Source: Deltaproteobacteria bacterium (lineage in GTDB: Bacteria; Desulfobacterota; Binatia; UBA9968; JAJDTQ01). Taken from it: a stretch of DNA of 50,792 bases. The notes under the pieces were generated by a model that saw nothing but the letters and a program-made list of their open reading frames with translations, was not told the origin of the DNA and made no database searches. The stretch spans positions 1-50,792 of the forward strand of contig JAPOPM010000047.1 in the NCBI GenBank assembly GCA_026712905.1. Reading direction: 5' to 3'. The stretch's first letter is position 1. Each line of letters begins with the position of its first letter. Shown one piece after another: positions 16,416-24,223 of the stretch. Both the position numbers and the translations under genes were made by a program.

Positions 16416-17048
16416 CTATCCCGGAACGGCCGCCAACGCGTCCATCACACCGATCATGCTGTCTCGCGTCACGAGCTTCTCAAGCTCCTCGACGCTCAGG
16501 TTCTCGGTGTCCGCCGGGCGCGCCGGGATCACCAGATAACGCATGTCCGCGGTGCTGTCGTGCACCCGGACCTCGACGTCGTCGGACACTTCCAGGCCGA
16601 ACTCACGCATGACCCCTCTCGGGTCGTTCACCGCGCGCTTGCGGTAGTTGAAGCTCTTGTACCAGTCGGGCGGCCGTCCCAGGATCGGACGCGGGTAGCA
16701 CGAACACAGCGTGCATACCACCATGTGGCGCACCGTGTCCGTGTTCTCCAGGACCACGAACTCGTTGAGCGTGCTCGCGTCGATGCCCATCTCGGCGCAC
16801 ACCTTCTTGGGATCCGCCACGAAGCGCGCCTTGAACTCGGGATCGGTCCAGGCGAGCGCCACCAGCCGGGCGCCGTTGGCCGGCGTCTTGGACTCGGTGA
16901 ACTCCGCATGCTGGCGGATGTCCTCCTCGGTGACGACACCCTTGTCGATAAGGATGTCGCGCATGGCGTAGGCGCGCTTGGCCCAGTGGCTCAGCTCATG
17001 CCGCGGCCCCGCCTCGTGCTCCTCTCCCGGTTCGTGTTCGTGTGCCAT
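16416..17048 (-). CDS. Nitrile hydratase alpha / thiocyanate hydrolase gamma-like metal subunit
   Basis: The 210-residue product contains the low-spin metal claw VCTLCSCYPRP with C112, C115 and C117; the CTLCSCY version (Thr after the first Cys) is typical of cobalt enzymes, and cysteines 115 and 117 are normally oxidised to sulfinate and sulfenate. Other family blocks are KGVVTEEDI near residue 37, VALAWTDPEFKARFVADP and a C-terminal VRVHDSTADMRYLVIPARP. The start at ATG 17048 (MAHEHEPGEEHE) is His/Glu-rich, a feature seen near metal-handling subunits. It follows the two split beta genes with a 19-base gap. Family members hydrate nitriles to amides or hydrolyse thiocyanate. No separate cobalt activator gene is visible nearby. 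Confidence 0.92.
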   Translation of the reverse strand: MAHEHEPGEEHEAGPRHELSHWAKRAYAMRDILIDKGVVTEEDIRQHAEFTESKTPANGARLVALAWTDPEFKARFVADPKKVCAEMGIDASTLNEFVVLENTDTVRHMVVCTLCSCYPRPILGRPPDWYKSFNYRKRAVNDPRGVMREFGLEVSDDVEVRVHDSTADMRYLVIPARPADTENLSVEELEKLVTRDSMIGVMDALAAVPG

Positions 17049-17067
17049 CCCTTTTCCCTCTCTCTGC

Positions 17068-17373
17068 TCAGGCGCCCGCCTCGGCGGCGGGCTCGAGCCA
17101 GTGCTCGAAGATATCCACGAAGATCTTGTCCTTGCTGCCCGCGTTGTAACCGTCCCACACGTCCTGTTGGTGAAAGCCCACCAGGTAGAGCCGCACCCGC
17201 GGCAACCCGTCACCGCTGTGGCCCAGGGACTCCGGGTTGCGGAACTCGCCGTAGCACCGTTCCACCCAGCCGGTCTTGCCCTTGATGTAGAACGGCGTGC
17301 GCACGTGGCCCGGCTGGAAGTGGGACTTCACCCGCACCGCCGCGCCGTCCCGGAAAACCGCTCCACCGCTCAT
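17068..17373 (-). CDS. Split nitrile hydratase beta subunit, C-terminal half
   Basis: This 101-residue protein corresponds only to the C-terminal SH3-like part of nitrile hydratase beta: AAVRVKSHFQPGHVRTPFYI followed by KGKTGWVERCYGEF and LYLVGFHQQDVWDGY are the family signature. Its ATG overlaps the preceding gene by ATGA (17370-17373), so production of the two halves is coupled. Separate genes for the two beta halves are the known arrangement in thiocyanate hydrolase and in three-subunit nitrile hydratases such as the toyocamycin enzyme. It contributes part of the active-site pocket beside the alpha metal centre. There is no sign of a frameshift; the split looks functional. Confidence 0.88.
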   Translation of the reverse strand: MSGGAVFRDGAAVRVKSHFQPGHVRTPFYIKGKTGWVERCYGEFRNPESLGHSGDGLPRVRLYLVGFHQQDVWDGYNAGSKDKIFVDIFEHWLEPAAEAGA

Positions 17374-17678
17374 GGCTCACCCCAGCGCTCTTCCAGCTCA
17401 GCCACCTTCCGGTCCACCTCTTCCCGGGTCACAAGACCCTTCTCCACCAGGATGGTCTCCAGGCTGGCGATCCAGCGCTCGTAGTAGCTCAGCGACAGAT
17501 ACGCTTCCGAATCCATATCCTCCCGCGCGCGCCGGGTTTCATCGGTGCACTTGATGCCCTTTACCCCGAGCACCTGGTTCAGCGCGTCGGCGAGAACCTC
17601 CCAGTCGTCCATCGCGTGTTCAGTGCGGTCGAGGGCCCCCGCGTCGGGGTCCCCGCCCATGTCATGGGTCCTCTTCAT
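17370..17678 (-). CDS. Split nitrile hydratase beta subunit, N-terminal half
   Basis: The 102-residue product begins MKRTHDMGGDPDAG, close to the HD(L/M)GG opening of nitrile hydratase beta chains, and contains the YYERWIASLETILVEKGLVT helix that in full-length beta subunits precedes the SH3-like half. The ATG at 17678 is set by GGAGG six bases upstream; the reading frame is open to 17702 without a better site. It is first of a three-gene enzyme operon (N-beta, C-beta, alpha) followed by an M24 hydrolase. Gene order matches that of thiocyanate hydrolase (beta, alpha, gamma). A beta half alone has no catalytic residues. Confidence 0.85.
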   Translation of the reverse strand: MKRTHDMGGDPDAGALDRTEHAMDDWEVLADALNQVLGVKGIKCTDETRRAREDMDSEAYLSLSYYERWIASLETILVEKGLVTREEVDRKVAELEERWGEP

Positions 17679-17750
17679 GGCGTCCTCCGTGGGATTCAGC
17701 AATACGGAAAAGCCTTGGAGGTGTCAAGAACGCTCCCTGGCTCCCCGGAT

Positions 17751-17850
17751 CGTCATTCCCCCGGAAGCGGGAATGACGATTTCGGGGTGGCGGTGCCTCT
17801 CTCAGATGGTGTTTCGACACAGCCTGGAAAGCAAGAATGACGATTCGGGG
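17751..17850. repeat. GTCATTCCC palindrome plus a right-end fragment of the MITE-like repeat
   Basis: 17751-17778 is an imperfect palindrome (CGTCATTCCCCCGG / AAGCGGGAATGACG). At 17811 GTTTCGACACAGCCTGG resembles the terminal repeat of the element at 20028-20220 and is followed by another AATGACG half. It lies between the divergent nitrile-hydratase-like and cobU operons. Confidence 0.6.
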
Positions 17851-17871
17851 CACGGCGGCGTGTTCGCGCGT

Positions 17872-17899
17872 TTGATTTTGGTGGCTCCCTGTATACGAT
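17872..17899 (+). promoter_or_regulatory. Candidate promoter of cobU-cobQ
   Basis: TTGATT (17872-17877), 16-base spacer, TACGAT (17894-17899), about 72 bases before the GTG of cobU. No cobalamin riboswitch core was found in the leader. Confidence 0.4.
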
Positions 17900-17977
17900 T
17901 ACAGTCCGTATGTCTGATGCCCATTCCATTCTGTTTCCGCGCGTCGCACGCTACCGATCTTCAACGCGGGCCTGCCC

Positions 17978-18517
17978 GTGAACGACCCCGCGGCAAGGCC
18001 CGACCTGACGCTGGTGCTGGGCGGGGCGCGCGCGGGCAAGAGCGCGTTCGCCGAGGGACTTGCGAGGGCGTGGGATCAACGCGTTTATGTCGCCACCGCG
18101 GTCGTCACCGACGATGAGATGGCGGAGCGCATCGCGCAGCATCGAGCCCGCCGAGGCCCGGACTGGCACACCGTCGAGGAACCGCTTGATCTGTCCGCCG
18201 TGATCCGGCGGGAAAGCGCACCGCGCACGGGCCTGTTGGTGGACTGCCTTACCGTCTGGCTCGGCAACCTCATGCACCACGAGCGTGACGTGGACGCCGC
18301 GTGCGAAGCGCTGCTCGCAGCGCTCGCCTCCGCGCCCGGACCGGTGGTGCTGGTGGCCAACGAGGTGGGGCTCGGCATCGTACCGGACAACGCCATGGCA
18401 CGCGCCTTTCGGGACCACGCGGGACAGCTCAACCAAGCTGTCGGCCGCGTTGCAAACCGCGTCTTCTTCATGGCCGCCGGCATCCCCATGACCCTCAAGG
18501 GTCCGGCGCCCGACTGA
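17978..18517 (+). CDS. cobU: Adenosylcobinamide kinase / guanylyltransferase CobU
   Basis: The 179-residue enzyme phosphorylates adenosylcobinamide and transfers GMP to give adenosylcobinamide-GDP, the substrate of CobS. Seen in sequence: P-loop [13 protein letters not shown], the guanylylation-region block [20 protein letters not shown] with its conserved His, [12 protein letters not shown], and [17 protein letters not shown]. Length is normal. GTG 17978 is the start in frame with good homology from the first residues. Its TGA shares one base with the ATG of cobQ (TGATG), so the pair is coupled. It probably belongs to a cobamide salvage and assembly set completed by cobS, cobT, cobC, cobD and cbiB on the other strand. 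Confidence 0.95.
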   Translation: MNDPAARPDLTLVLGGARAGKSAFAEGLARAWDQRVYVATAVVTDDEMAERIAQHRARRGPDWHTVEEPLDLSAVIRRESAPRTGLLVDCLTVWLGNLMHHERDVDAACEALLAALASAPGPVVLVANEVGLGIVPDNAMARAFRDHAGQLNQAVGRVANRVFFMAAGIPMTLKGPAPD

Positions 18518-19986
18518 TGACTGCCCGGACGCTCATGTTCCAGGGGACGGCCTCGGACGCCGGCAAGTCGCTGGTCACCGCCGGCCTCTGCCGTATTCTG
18601 GCGCGCCGGGGCTACGCCGTGCGCCCGTTCAAGCCGCAGAACATGTCCAACAATGCCGCGGTGACGGCGGACGGCGGGGAGATCGGCCGCGCCCAGGCCC
18701 TTCAGGCCCGGGCCTGCGGCGTGGAGCCGTCGGTGGACATGACCCCGGTGCTGCTCAAGCCGCAGTCGGATGTCGGCGCCCAGGTGGTGGTGCAGGGCAA
18801 GGTGCGCGGCAACTACGGCGCCGCCGGGTTTCAGAGCGCGAAGCGCGAGTTGATGCCCGCGGTCCTGGAGAGCTTCGAGCGGCTCACGGCGGAAGCGGAC
18901 TTCGTGCTGGTGGAGGGCGCGGGCAGCCCGGCCGAAGTCAACCTGCGCGCCCACGACATCGCCAACATGGGCTTCGCCACCGCGGCCGGCGCGCCGGTGG
19001 TGCTGGTGGCCGACATCGACCGGGGCGGGGTCATCGCGAACCTCGTGGGCACGTGGGAGCTGCTGGCCGAAGACGAGCGCCGGTTGCTGCAAGGCTACCT
19101 GATCAACCGGTTCCGCGGCGACGTCCGCCTGTTCGCGGACGGCCTGGAAGCGATCACCGCGCGCACCGGCCTGCCCTCCTTCGGCATCATCCCCTATCTC
19201 GCCGCCGCCCTGCGCCTGCCGCAAGAAGACGCATTTTCGCTCGACAACAGGCCGCCGGCGCCCGGCGCCGGCGCCTTCCGCGTCGCCGTCCCGCGCCTGC
19301 CGCACATCGCCAACTTCGACGACCTCGATCCGCTAACGACCGAGCCCGCCGTGCGCTTGGAGGTGGTGCCGCCCGGACGCCCCTTGCCCGGCGACGCGCA
19401 CTTGGTAATCCTACCGGGCTCCAAGGCGACGGTCGCCGATCTGCGGGCACTCAAGCGCGAGGGATGGGACATCGACATCCTCGCGCACCACCGTCGGGGA
19501 GGCGCGGTCCTGGGCATCTGCGCCGGCTACCAGATGCTCGGACGAGAGGTGGCGGATCCGCACGGCATCGAAGGACCGCCGGGCGAGGAAGCCGGCCTGG
19601 GCCTTCTCGATCATGAGACGGTGCTCACCGACGGAAAGACGCTCACGCAGGTCACGGGGGTCGGCAAGAACGTGGACGCTCGCTTCACGGGATACGAAAT
19701 GCACGTCGGCGAAAGCACGTGCCGCGGCCCCGTCCGGCCGTTCCTCGTGCCCGATGGCCCGGCACACGACCCCGGCGGCGTATCCGCCGACGGGCGCGTC
19801 ATGGGCTGCTACGTCCACGGACTCTTCACCGCGGACGAATTCCGGCGCGTTTTCCTGCAGGCCCTCGGCGTGACCGGCCCGTTCGGCCCGGCCTACGAGG
19901 CCGCTGTCGACGAGGCCCTCGACGCCGTGGCCGAGGCATTTGAAGCCGCGATCGACATCGACCGGCTGATGGCGGCCGCACGGTAG
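18517..19986 (+). CDS. cobQ: Cobyric acid synthase CobQ/CbiP
   Basis: The 489-residue enzyme amidates adenosylcobyrinic a,c-diamide at four side chains using glutamine and ATP. The N-terminal BioD-like domain has the P-loop [13 protein letters not shown] and the family block [13 protein letters not shown]; the C-terminal class I-like amidotransferase domain has the nucleophile Cys in [12 protein letters not shown] and the His in GCYVHGLF. Length is normal (480-500). The start overlaps the cobU stop. Presence of CobQ means the cell can process cobyrinic acid diamide, so it either makes the ring elsewhere or imports early precursors; ring-synthesis genes are not in this window. Confidence 0.96.
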   Translation: MTARTLMFQGTASDAGKSLVTAGLCRILARRGYAVRPFKPQNMSNNAAVTADGGEIGRAQALQARACGVEPSVDMTPVLLKPQSDVGAQVVVQGKVRGNYGAAGFQSAKRELMPAVLESFERLTAEADFVLVEGAGSPAEVNLRAHDIANMGFATAAGAPVVLVADIDRGGVIANLVGTWELLAEDERRLLQGYLINRFRGDVRLFADGLEAITARTGLPSFGIIPYLAAALRLPQEDAFSLDNRPPAPGAGAFRVAVPRLPHIANFDDLDPLTTEPAVRLEVVPPGRPLPGDAHLVILPGSKATVADLRALKREGWDIDILAHHRRGGAVLGICAGYQMLGREVADPHGIEGPPGEEAGLGLLDHETVLTDGKTLTQVTGVGKNVDARFTGYEMHVGESTCRGPVRPFLVPDGPAHDPGGVSADGRVMGCYVHGLFTADEFRRVFLQALGVTGPFGPAYEAAVDEALDAVAEAFEAAIDIDRLMAAAR

Positions 19987-20027
19987 CGTCCGTCTCGACC
20001 CCTCCCCACCCCTGGATTCCCGCTTTC

Positions 20028-20220
20028 CAGGCTGTGTCAAAACACGTGCGGCAAGGACCCTACAGAACGTCATTCCCGCGGAAGCGGGAATCCAGGGGCG
20101 GTGGTGGGCACTACCGAGGCGCTTCCCCGCCTCGCCACCCCTGGATTCCCGCTTCCGCGGGAATGACGACTCGGAGGATTGGCGCCAATTCTTGTCCGGA
20201 CGACGTTTTGACACAACCTG
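20028..20220. repeat. 193-bp MITE-like element with 16-bp terminal inverted repeats
   Basis: The ends CAGGCTGTGTCAAAAC (20028-20043) and GTTTTGACACAACCTG (20205-20220) are inverted repeats with 15 of 16 matches. Inside, 20069-20098 and 20138-20167 are 30-base perfect inverted copies of the GTCATTCCCGC...CCAGGGG palindrome. A unit ATTGGCGCCAATT is next to the right end. No transposase is encoded. It lies between the convergent cobQ and cbiB genes. Direct target duplications are not obvious. Confidence 0.75.
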
Positions 20221-20275
20221 CTTCGCGGGGATGACGGTTAGGGGTGTCCGGATTCCTTGATGGCGAGCAACGGCG

Positions 20276-21253
20276 TCAGCGCTCCGCGCCCGCAACCCAA
20301 GGCACCCCGACCAACACGGCCAACAGCAGGCAGGCGCCGACATAGACCCGCAGACCCCGCCGGATGTCATTCTCCGTAGCCGCCGCAGTCCCCTCCCCCA
20401 GCCACGGGTCCGCGGTGACGACTCCCTTGTAACGGCGCGGTCCGGCCAACCGCAGGTCCAAGGCCCCGGCCATCGCGCCTTCCGGATAGCCGGCGTTGAC
20501 CGAACGGTGGGCGCCGCCGTCCCGCCGCATGATCCCCAGGGCATGCGCAACGCGCCGGACACCCCATTGTCCGCCGGATGCGGCCAGCAGGACTCCGGCC
20601 ACGCGCGCGGGCAACCAGTTGGCCACGTCGTCCAGACGGGCGGCCGCCCAGCCGAAGTCGCGGTAGCGCGAATCGAGATGACCAATCATGCTGTCCGCGG
20701 TGTTCAGGGCCTTGTAGGCCACGATGCCCGGGAAACCGAAGAGCAGGCCCCACAGCACCGGCGCCACCACGCCGTCGTTGAAGTTCTCGGCCAGCGATTC
20801 CACGGCGCTCCGGGCGACGCCGTGGAGGTCGAGGGACTCGGGATCACGGCCGACGACATGGGCCACGGCGTCGCGACCGGACTCGACCCCGCCCCGTTCC
20901 AGCGCCGTGGCGACGTCGGCCACATGGCGGTAGAGGCTGTTCTGGGCGATCAGCACCGATGCCAGAAACGCCTCCAGCCAGAAACCGCCCCAGCCGCGGC
21001 TCAGCGCGGCGCTGACGAGGACGCCCAGCGCGCCGAACGACAGCACCACGGCCAGCGTCGACACCGCGCCCGCGACACGACGCGTCATGCTGCCAGATTC
21101 CGCCCGGTTGAACAGACGGTCACAGAACGACAGCGCCCGGCCCATGACCACCGTGGGGTGCGGGATGATCCGGTAGAGCCAACGCGGATCGCCGATCACC
21201 GCGTCCAGCAGCATCGCCGCCAACAAGAGCGCGGCGGTGTCGGAAAGGCTCAT
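20276..21253 (-). CDS. cbiB: Adenosylcobinamide-phosphate synthase CbiB
   Basis: A 325-residue inner-membrane protein that attaches (R)-1-amino-2-propanol O-phosphate to adenosylcobyric acid. Family marks are LLDAVIGDPRWLYRIIPHPTV at the start, ESLAENFNDGVVAPVLWGL in the middle, FGWAAARLDDVANWLPAR and GYPEGAMAGAL in the C-terminal half. Several hydrophobic segments fit a polytopic protein. Its ATG overlaps the stop of cobD (ATGA at 21250-21253), coupling it to the enzyme that makes the aminopropanol phosphate. It is the last gene of the cobC-cobD-cbiB operon and is convergent with cobQ. The same enzyme is called CobD in the Pseudomonas nomenclature. Confidence 0.94.
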   Translation of the reverse strand: MSLSDTAALLLAAMLLDAVIGDPRWLYRIIPHPTVVMGRALSFCDRLFNRAESGSMTRRVAGAVSTLAVVLSFGALGVLVSAALSRGWGGFWLEAFLASVLIAQNSLYRHVADVATALERGGVESGRDAVAHVVGRDPESLDLHGVARSAVESLAENFNDGVVAPVLWGLLFGFPGIVAYKALNTADSMIGHLDSRYRDFGWAAARLDDVANWLPARVAGVLLAASGGQWGVRRVAHALGIMRRDGGAHRSVNAGYPEGAMAGALDLRLAGPRRYKGVVTADPWLGEGTAAATENDIRRGLRVYVGACLLLAVLVGVPWVAGAER

Positions 21254-22290
21254 CTCCGTTCTCGAACGTCAACGTCCGGCAACGGCAACGCCTTTTTCAA
21301 CTCGACCGAGAGCCGTTGGAGAGCTTCCCCGGAGGGCGGGAGACCCACCCGAAGCCAGCACGGATGGCGCTCGAAGGAACGAACGAGGACCCCGGCCCGG
21401 CCAACGCCGCGATGGAGAGCACAGGCGGCCGCGGTCTCCACGAGGCGGAACAGATCCGTGCCGCCGATCACGGTCAGACCGCGCTCCGCGAGAACGGCAT
21501 CGAGCTCCCGCCGCATGGCTTCCAACCGGCGGCGGGTCCCGGTGGCCCACTCGGTGTCGGCCAACGCGCGCCGGCCGATGTCCAGGGCGGGCCCCGAGAC
21601 CGCCCAGGGTCCGAGACGACGCCCGATGGGGTCCACCAACGCCGGCGGCCCGGTGATGAAGCCGAGGCGCAGACCGGGCAAGCCGAAGAACTTGCCGAAC
21701 GAGCGGATCACGAGCGTGTTGGCAAGGCCCGGCGTCGACGCCAGGCTCGCCTCCGGCGCCACGTCGGCGAAGGTCTCGTCGACGACAAGCCAGCCGCCGC
21801 GCGCCGCCAATCGTTCGGCGACGGCGCCGAGCGTGACTCGGTCGGTCACGCGGCCGTCGGGATTGTTCGGGTTCACCACGACCGCCACGTCGGCATCGCG
21901 GCAGTCCGCGAGGCTGGCAACCTCGTCGACGGCGTGCCCCAGCCCGCGCCATGCCACGGCGTGTTCTTCGTAGGTAGGCGCCAGAACCGCGACGCGGGAC
22001 CGGGGCCGCATTCCGGGTAGCGCCTGGATCAGCGCCTGGCTTCCGGGCGCGGCGACCAAGCGGCTGTCGGGAGGGATTCCGTAGGCACGGCGCGCCGCCA
22101 CCAGCAGTGCCTCCAGAGCGTCATCCTGTGGCAGGCGGGTCAGTGTTTCCGGGTCGATGTCGCCGCATGGATAGGGCCAGGGGTTGACGCCCGTGGACAG
22201 GTCGAGCCACCCGCCCGCGGGGGCGCCGAAGGCCCGCCGGGCAACCGAGAGGTCGCCGCCATGCCGTGCTGGGAACCGCGTCAATTCCAT
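21250..22290 (-). CDS. cobD: Threonine-phosphate decarboxylase CobD (PLP-dependent)
   Basis: The 346-residue class I/II aminotransferase-fold enzyme decarboxylates L-threonine-O-3-phosphate to the aminopropanol phosphate used by CbiB. Seen: the N-terminal ARHGGDLSVARRAFGAP, typical of cobalamin-locus members and unlike histidinol-phosphate aminotransferase; DLSTGVNPWPYP; the conserved NPNNPDGRVT; and the PLP lysine in IRSFGKFFGLPGLRLGF. It overlaps cobC by 10 bases and cbiB by 4, so all three are coupled. The sequence and operon position together separate it from HisC paralogues. Confidence 0.93.
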   Translation of the reverse strand: MELTRFPARHGGDLSVARRAFGAPAGGWLDLSTGVNPWPYPCGDIDPETLTRLPQDDALEALLVAARRAYGIPPDSRLVAAPGSQALIQALPGMRPRSRVAVLAPTYEEHAVAWRGLGHAVDEVASLADCRDADVAVVVNPNNPDGRVTDRVTLGAVAERLAARGGWLVVDETFADVAPEASLASTPGLANTLVIRSFGKFFGLPGLRLGFITGPPALVDPIGRRLGPWAVSGPALDIGRRALADTEWATGTRRRLEAMRRELDAVLAERGLTVIGGTDLFRLVETAAACALHRGVGRAGVLVRSFERHPCWLRVGLPPSGEALQRLSVELKKALPLPDVDVRERR

Positions 22291-22853
22291 GATCCCCGAT
22301 CACCTGAATTGAACCGGACCATGTCGAGGTCCACCAGAGTCTCCATCTCCACCATGGCGCCGAAATCCACCCGTTCCGTCCATGCGTCCGCATCGCCCAC
22401 GAACGCGCGCGCCACCTTGATGATGCCACCATGGGTCACGAGCGCATGCGCCACGCCGCTGCGCCCGATGTCCGCCAGCGCCGCGCCGACCCGTTCGACC
22501 ACCATCCGCACACTCTCGCCCCCATGGGGCCGGGCGTGAAAAAAATCCGCCGCCCAGGCATCCAGTTCGACCCGTTCGACGGCCTCCCACGACAGCCCTT
22601 CCCAGCGGCCGAAATCCATTTCCCGAAGCCTCTCGTCCACCGCCGGAACGAGACCGCGCGCGGCGCCGATCCGCTCCGCCAACCGCGTACAGCGCCGCAA
22701 CGGGCTGGTCACCAACCGTTCCACCGCCGGCAGGCTCGCCACCACGCGCGCCGCCTCCTGCTCGAACGTCGGCGCCACGTCCACGTCCGTGACGCCGTAA
22801 CACAGGTTGTCACCGACCGCGGGCCGGGTATGACGAATGAGAATCAGGCGCAT
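22281..22853 (-). CDS. cobC: Histidine phosphatase, alpha-ribazole phosphatase CobC-like
   Basis: The 190-residue protein is a phosphoglycerate-mutase-fold phosphatase. It opens with RLILIRHTRPAVG (catalytic His in RHT), has TSPLRRCTRLAERIG, the acid EMDFGRWEGLSWEAVE, and the second His in ALVTHGGIIKVA. In the cob operon it is expected to remove the 5-prime phosphate from alpha-ribazole phosphate or adenosylcobalamin phosphate. ATG 22853 is chosen since homology starts there; AGGAGG lies 13 bases upstream, somewhat far, and a TTG four codons earlier is too close to that site. It is the first cob gene after the repeat patch at 22879-23360. Confidence 0.88.
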   Translation of the reverse strand: MRLILIRHTRPAVGDNLCYGVTDVDVAPTFEQEAARVVASLPAVERLVTSPLRRCTRLAERIGAARGLVPAVDERLREMDFGRWEGLSWEAVERVELDAWAADFFHARPHGGESVRMVVERVGAALADIGRSGVAHALVTHGGIIKVARAFVGDADAWTERVDFGAMVEMETLVDLDMVRFNSGDRGSWN

Positions 22854-22878
22854 GGTTTCGGACAACCCTCCTGCTTTC

Positions 22879-23360
22879 CAGGCTGTGTCAAGACTCATGA
22901 GGCCACTACGTAACGGAACGTCACTCCCGCCAAGCACGCTGTGTCAAGATCCGTGAGGCGACTACGTAACGGAACGTCATTCCCGCGGAACAGCCGGTGT
23001 CGAAACTCATGAGGCAACTACGTAAACGGAACGTCATTCCCGCAGAAGCATGCTGTGTCAAAACCCGTGAGGCGACCACGTATCGGAACGTCATTCCCGC
23101 GGAAGCGGGAATCCAGGGGTGGGAGGCGGGGCAACGCCGCTGTAGTGCCCCTCCACCGCCCCTGGATTCCCGCTTCCGCGGGAATGACGACTTGGAGGGT
23201 TGGCGCCAATTGACGACTTGGGGGGTTGGCGCCAATTGACGGCTTGGGGAATTGGCGCCAATTCTTGCCCGGACGACGTTTTGGCACACCCTGGAATGCG
23301 GGAATGACACTTCCGGGTCGTGGGTGCCACATCTTCTCCAGCGGAGTCCGACACACCCTG
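22879..23360. repeat. Expanded MITE-like patch with tandemly amplified left and right ends
   Basis: This fills the 536-base gap between cobC and cobS; I see no gene in it. Four tandem left-end units start with GCTGTGTCA-like sequence at 22882, 22938, 22993 and 23052 (spacing 55-59), each running through CTACGTAACGGAACGTCA. The central perfect inverted pair is 23090-23119 and 23159-23188. Then come three 26-base right-end units ending TTGGCGCCAATT at 23186, 23212 and 23238, and the terminal repeat GTTTTGGCACACCCTG at 23278-23293, with a further truncated right end at 23346-23360. Confidence 0.75.
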
Positions 23361-23389
23361 GAATGCGGAGATGCCGGTCCTTTCGTACG

Positions 23390-24148
23390 CTACAGAACCG
23401 CCACGGCACCGAGATAGTACCCCACCTCGCTGGTCTGTTGCACGGCCCCGAGGCAATCCCCGGTATATCCGCCGAGTTTTCGTTCGTACAACCCGCGCAT
23501 GACAAGGTGACCGAGCACAAGCCCCGCGAGTGCGGCCAGCATCGCGACCGGCGACGCCAGATGCCACGACGGCGCCACAGCCGCGGCCCCGGTGGCCAGC
23601 GCCAGCGCCAGGCCCACGGAAGCCACGCCGTCCGCCACCGGCTTGGCCGCGCCGGCCTCCCTCGCGTACCGGCCCGTCGCAATGGCAATCACGGCCGAGG
23701 CGCCGCTCGCGGCGTGGGCCGCCACCAGGAGCCACGGGATCACCACCGCCGGCGCCGCCGCCAGGGCCAGTATCTTGATGGCCAGCAACAGGCCGAGGCC
23801 GGACGCGCCGTAGGTGCCGAGGCGGCTGTCACGCATGATCTCCAGCGCCTGCTCGCGCGTGGCGCCGCCGCCAAGCCCGTCGCAGGCGTCGGCGAATCCG
23901 TCCTCATGGAACGCGCCGGTGACCCACAGCGACGCTACGGTGGCAAGCACGACCGCCAGGGTGATCGGAAAGACGAGGTGCGCGAGCCAGAATACCGCGC
24001 CCGCGACCGCGCCCACCAAGACGCCCACCAGCGGATAGTATCGCACGGCGGCCGCAAGGCGCGCCTCCGTGAAGAGATCGGCCGACGACACCGGAACTCG
24101 CGTGAGAAACTGGACCGCCATAAGGAACACCGCCCATTGTTCACGCAC
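23390..24148 (-). CDS. cobS: Adenosylcobinamide-GDP ribazoletransferase (cobalamin synthase) CobS
   Basis: A 252-residue polytopic inner-membrane enzyme joining adenosylcobinamide-GDP and alpha-ribazole (phosphate) to form the cobamide. The family start FLMAVQFLTRVPV, the acidic catalytic stretch GAFHEDGFADACDGLGGG and IMRDSRLGTYGASGLGLLL are all present, with about six hydrophobic segments in the rest. Length is normal. It lies 75 bases after cobT on the same strand, and the repeat patch separates it from cobC downstream. Together with CobU, CobT and CobC this completes nucleotide-loop assembly. Confidence 0.95.
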   Translation of the reverse strand: MREQWAVFLMAVQFLTRVPVSSADLFTEARLAAAVRYYPLVGVLVGAVAGAVFWLAHLVFPITLAVVLATVASLWVTGAFHEDGFADACDGLGGGATREQALEIMRDSRLGTYGASGLGLLLAIKILALAAAPAVVIPWLLVAAHAASGASAVIAIATGRYAREAGAAKPVADGVASVGLALALATGAAAVAPSWHLASPVAMLAALAGLVLGHLVMRGLYERKLGGYTGDCLGAVQQTSEVGYYLGAVAVL

Positions 24149-24180
24149 CTCGCGCCATCCCCCAGGGAAACACGGACATC

Positions 24181-24219
24181 CGTTCGTCCTGAACGTAGCG
24201 AAGCGAAGTCGAAGGGCGG
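24181..24219. repeat. Short dispersed-type repeat with GAAGTCGAAGGGCGG end
   Basis: The 75-base gap between cobT and cobS contains CGTTCGTCCTGAACGTAG followed by CGAAGCGAAGTCGAAGGGCG. Sequences of this form occur as scattered intergenic repeats in many high-GC proteobacterial genomes. Only one copy is in this window. Confidence 0.35.
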
Positions 24220-24223
24220 CCCA

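Noticed and set aside
17880-17977. Cobalamin riboswitch before cobU
   Set aside because: No B12 box or core motif (AGCCAGGAGACC, GGGAAGGC) is present; only a moderate promoter. The leaders of metE-core and btuF were checked the same way and are also negative.
22879-23293. Possible CRISPR array from evenly spaced units
   Set aside because: The repeated parts carry most of the unit with no variable spacer of constant length, unit sizes differ on the two sides, and no cas gene is nearby. It is explained better by an amplified MITE-like element.
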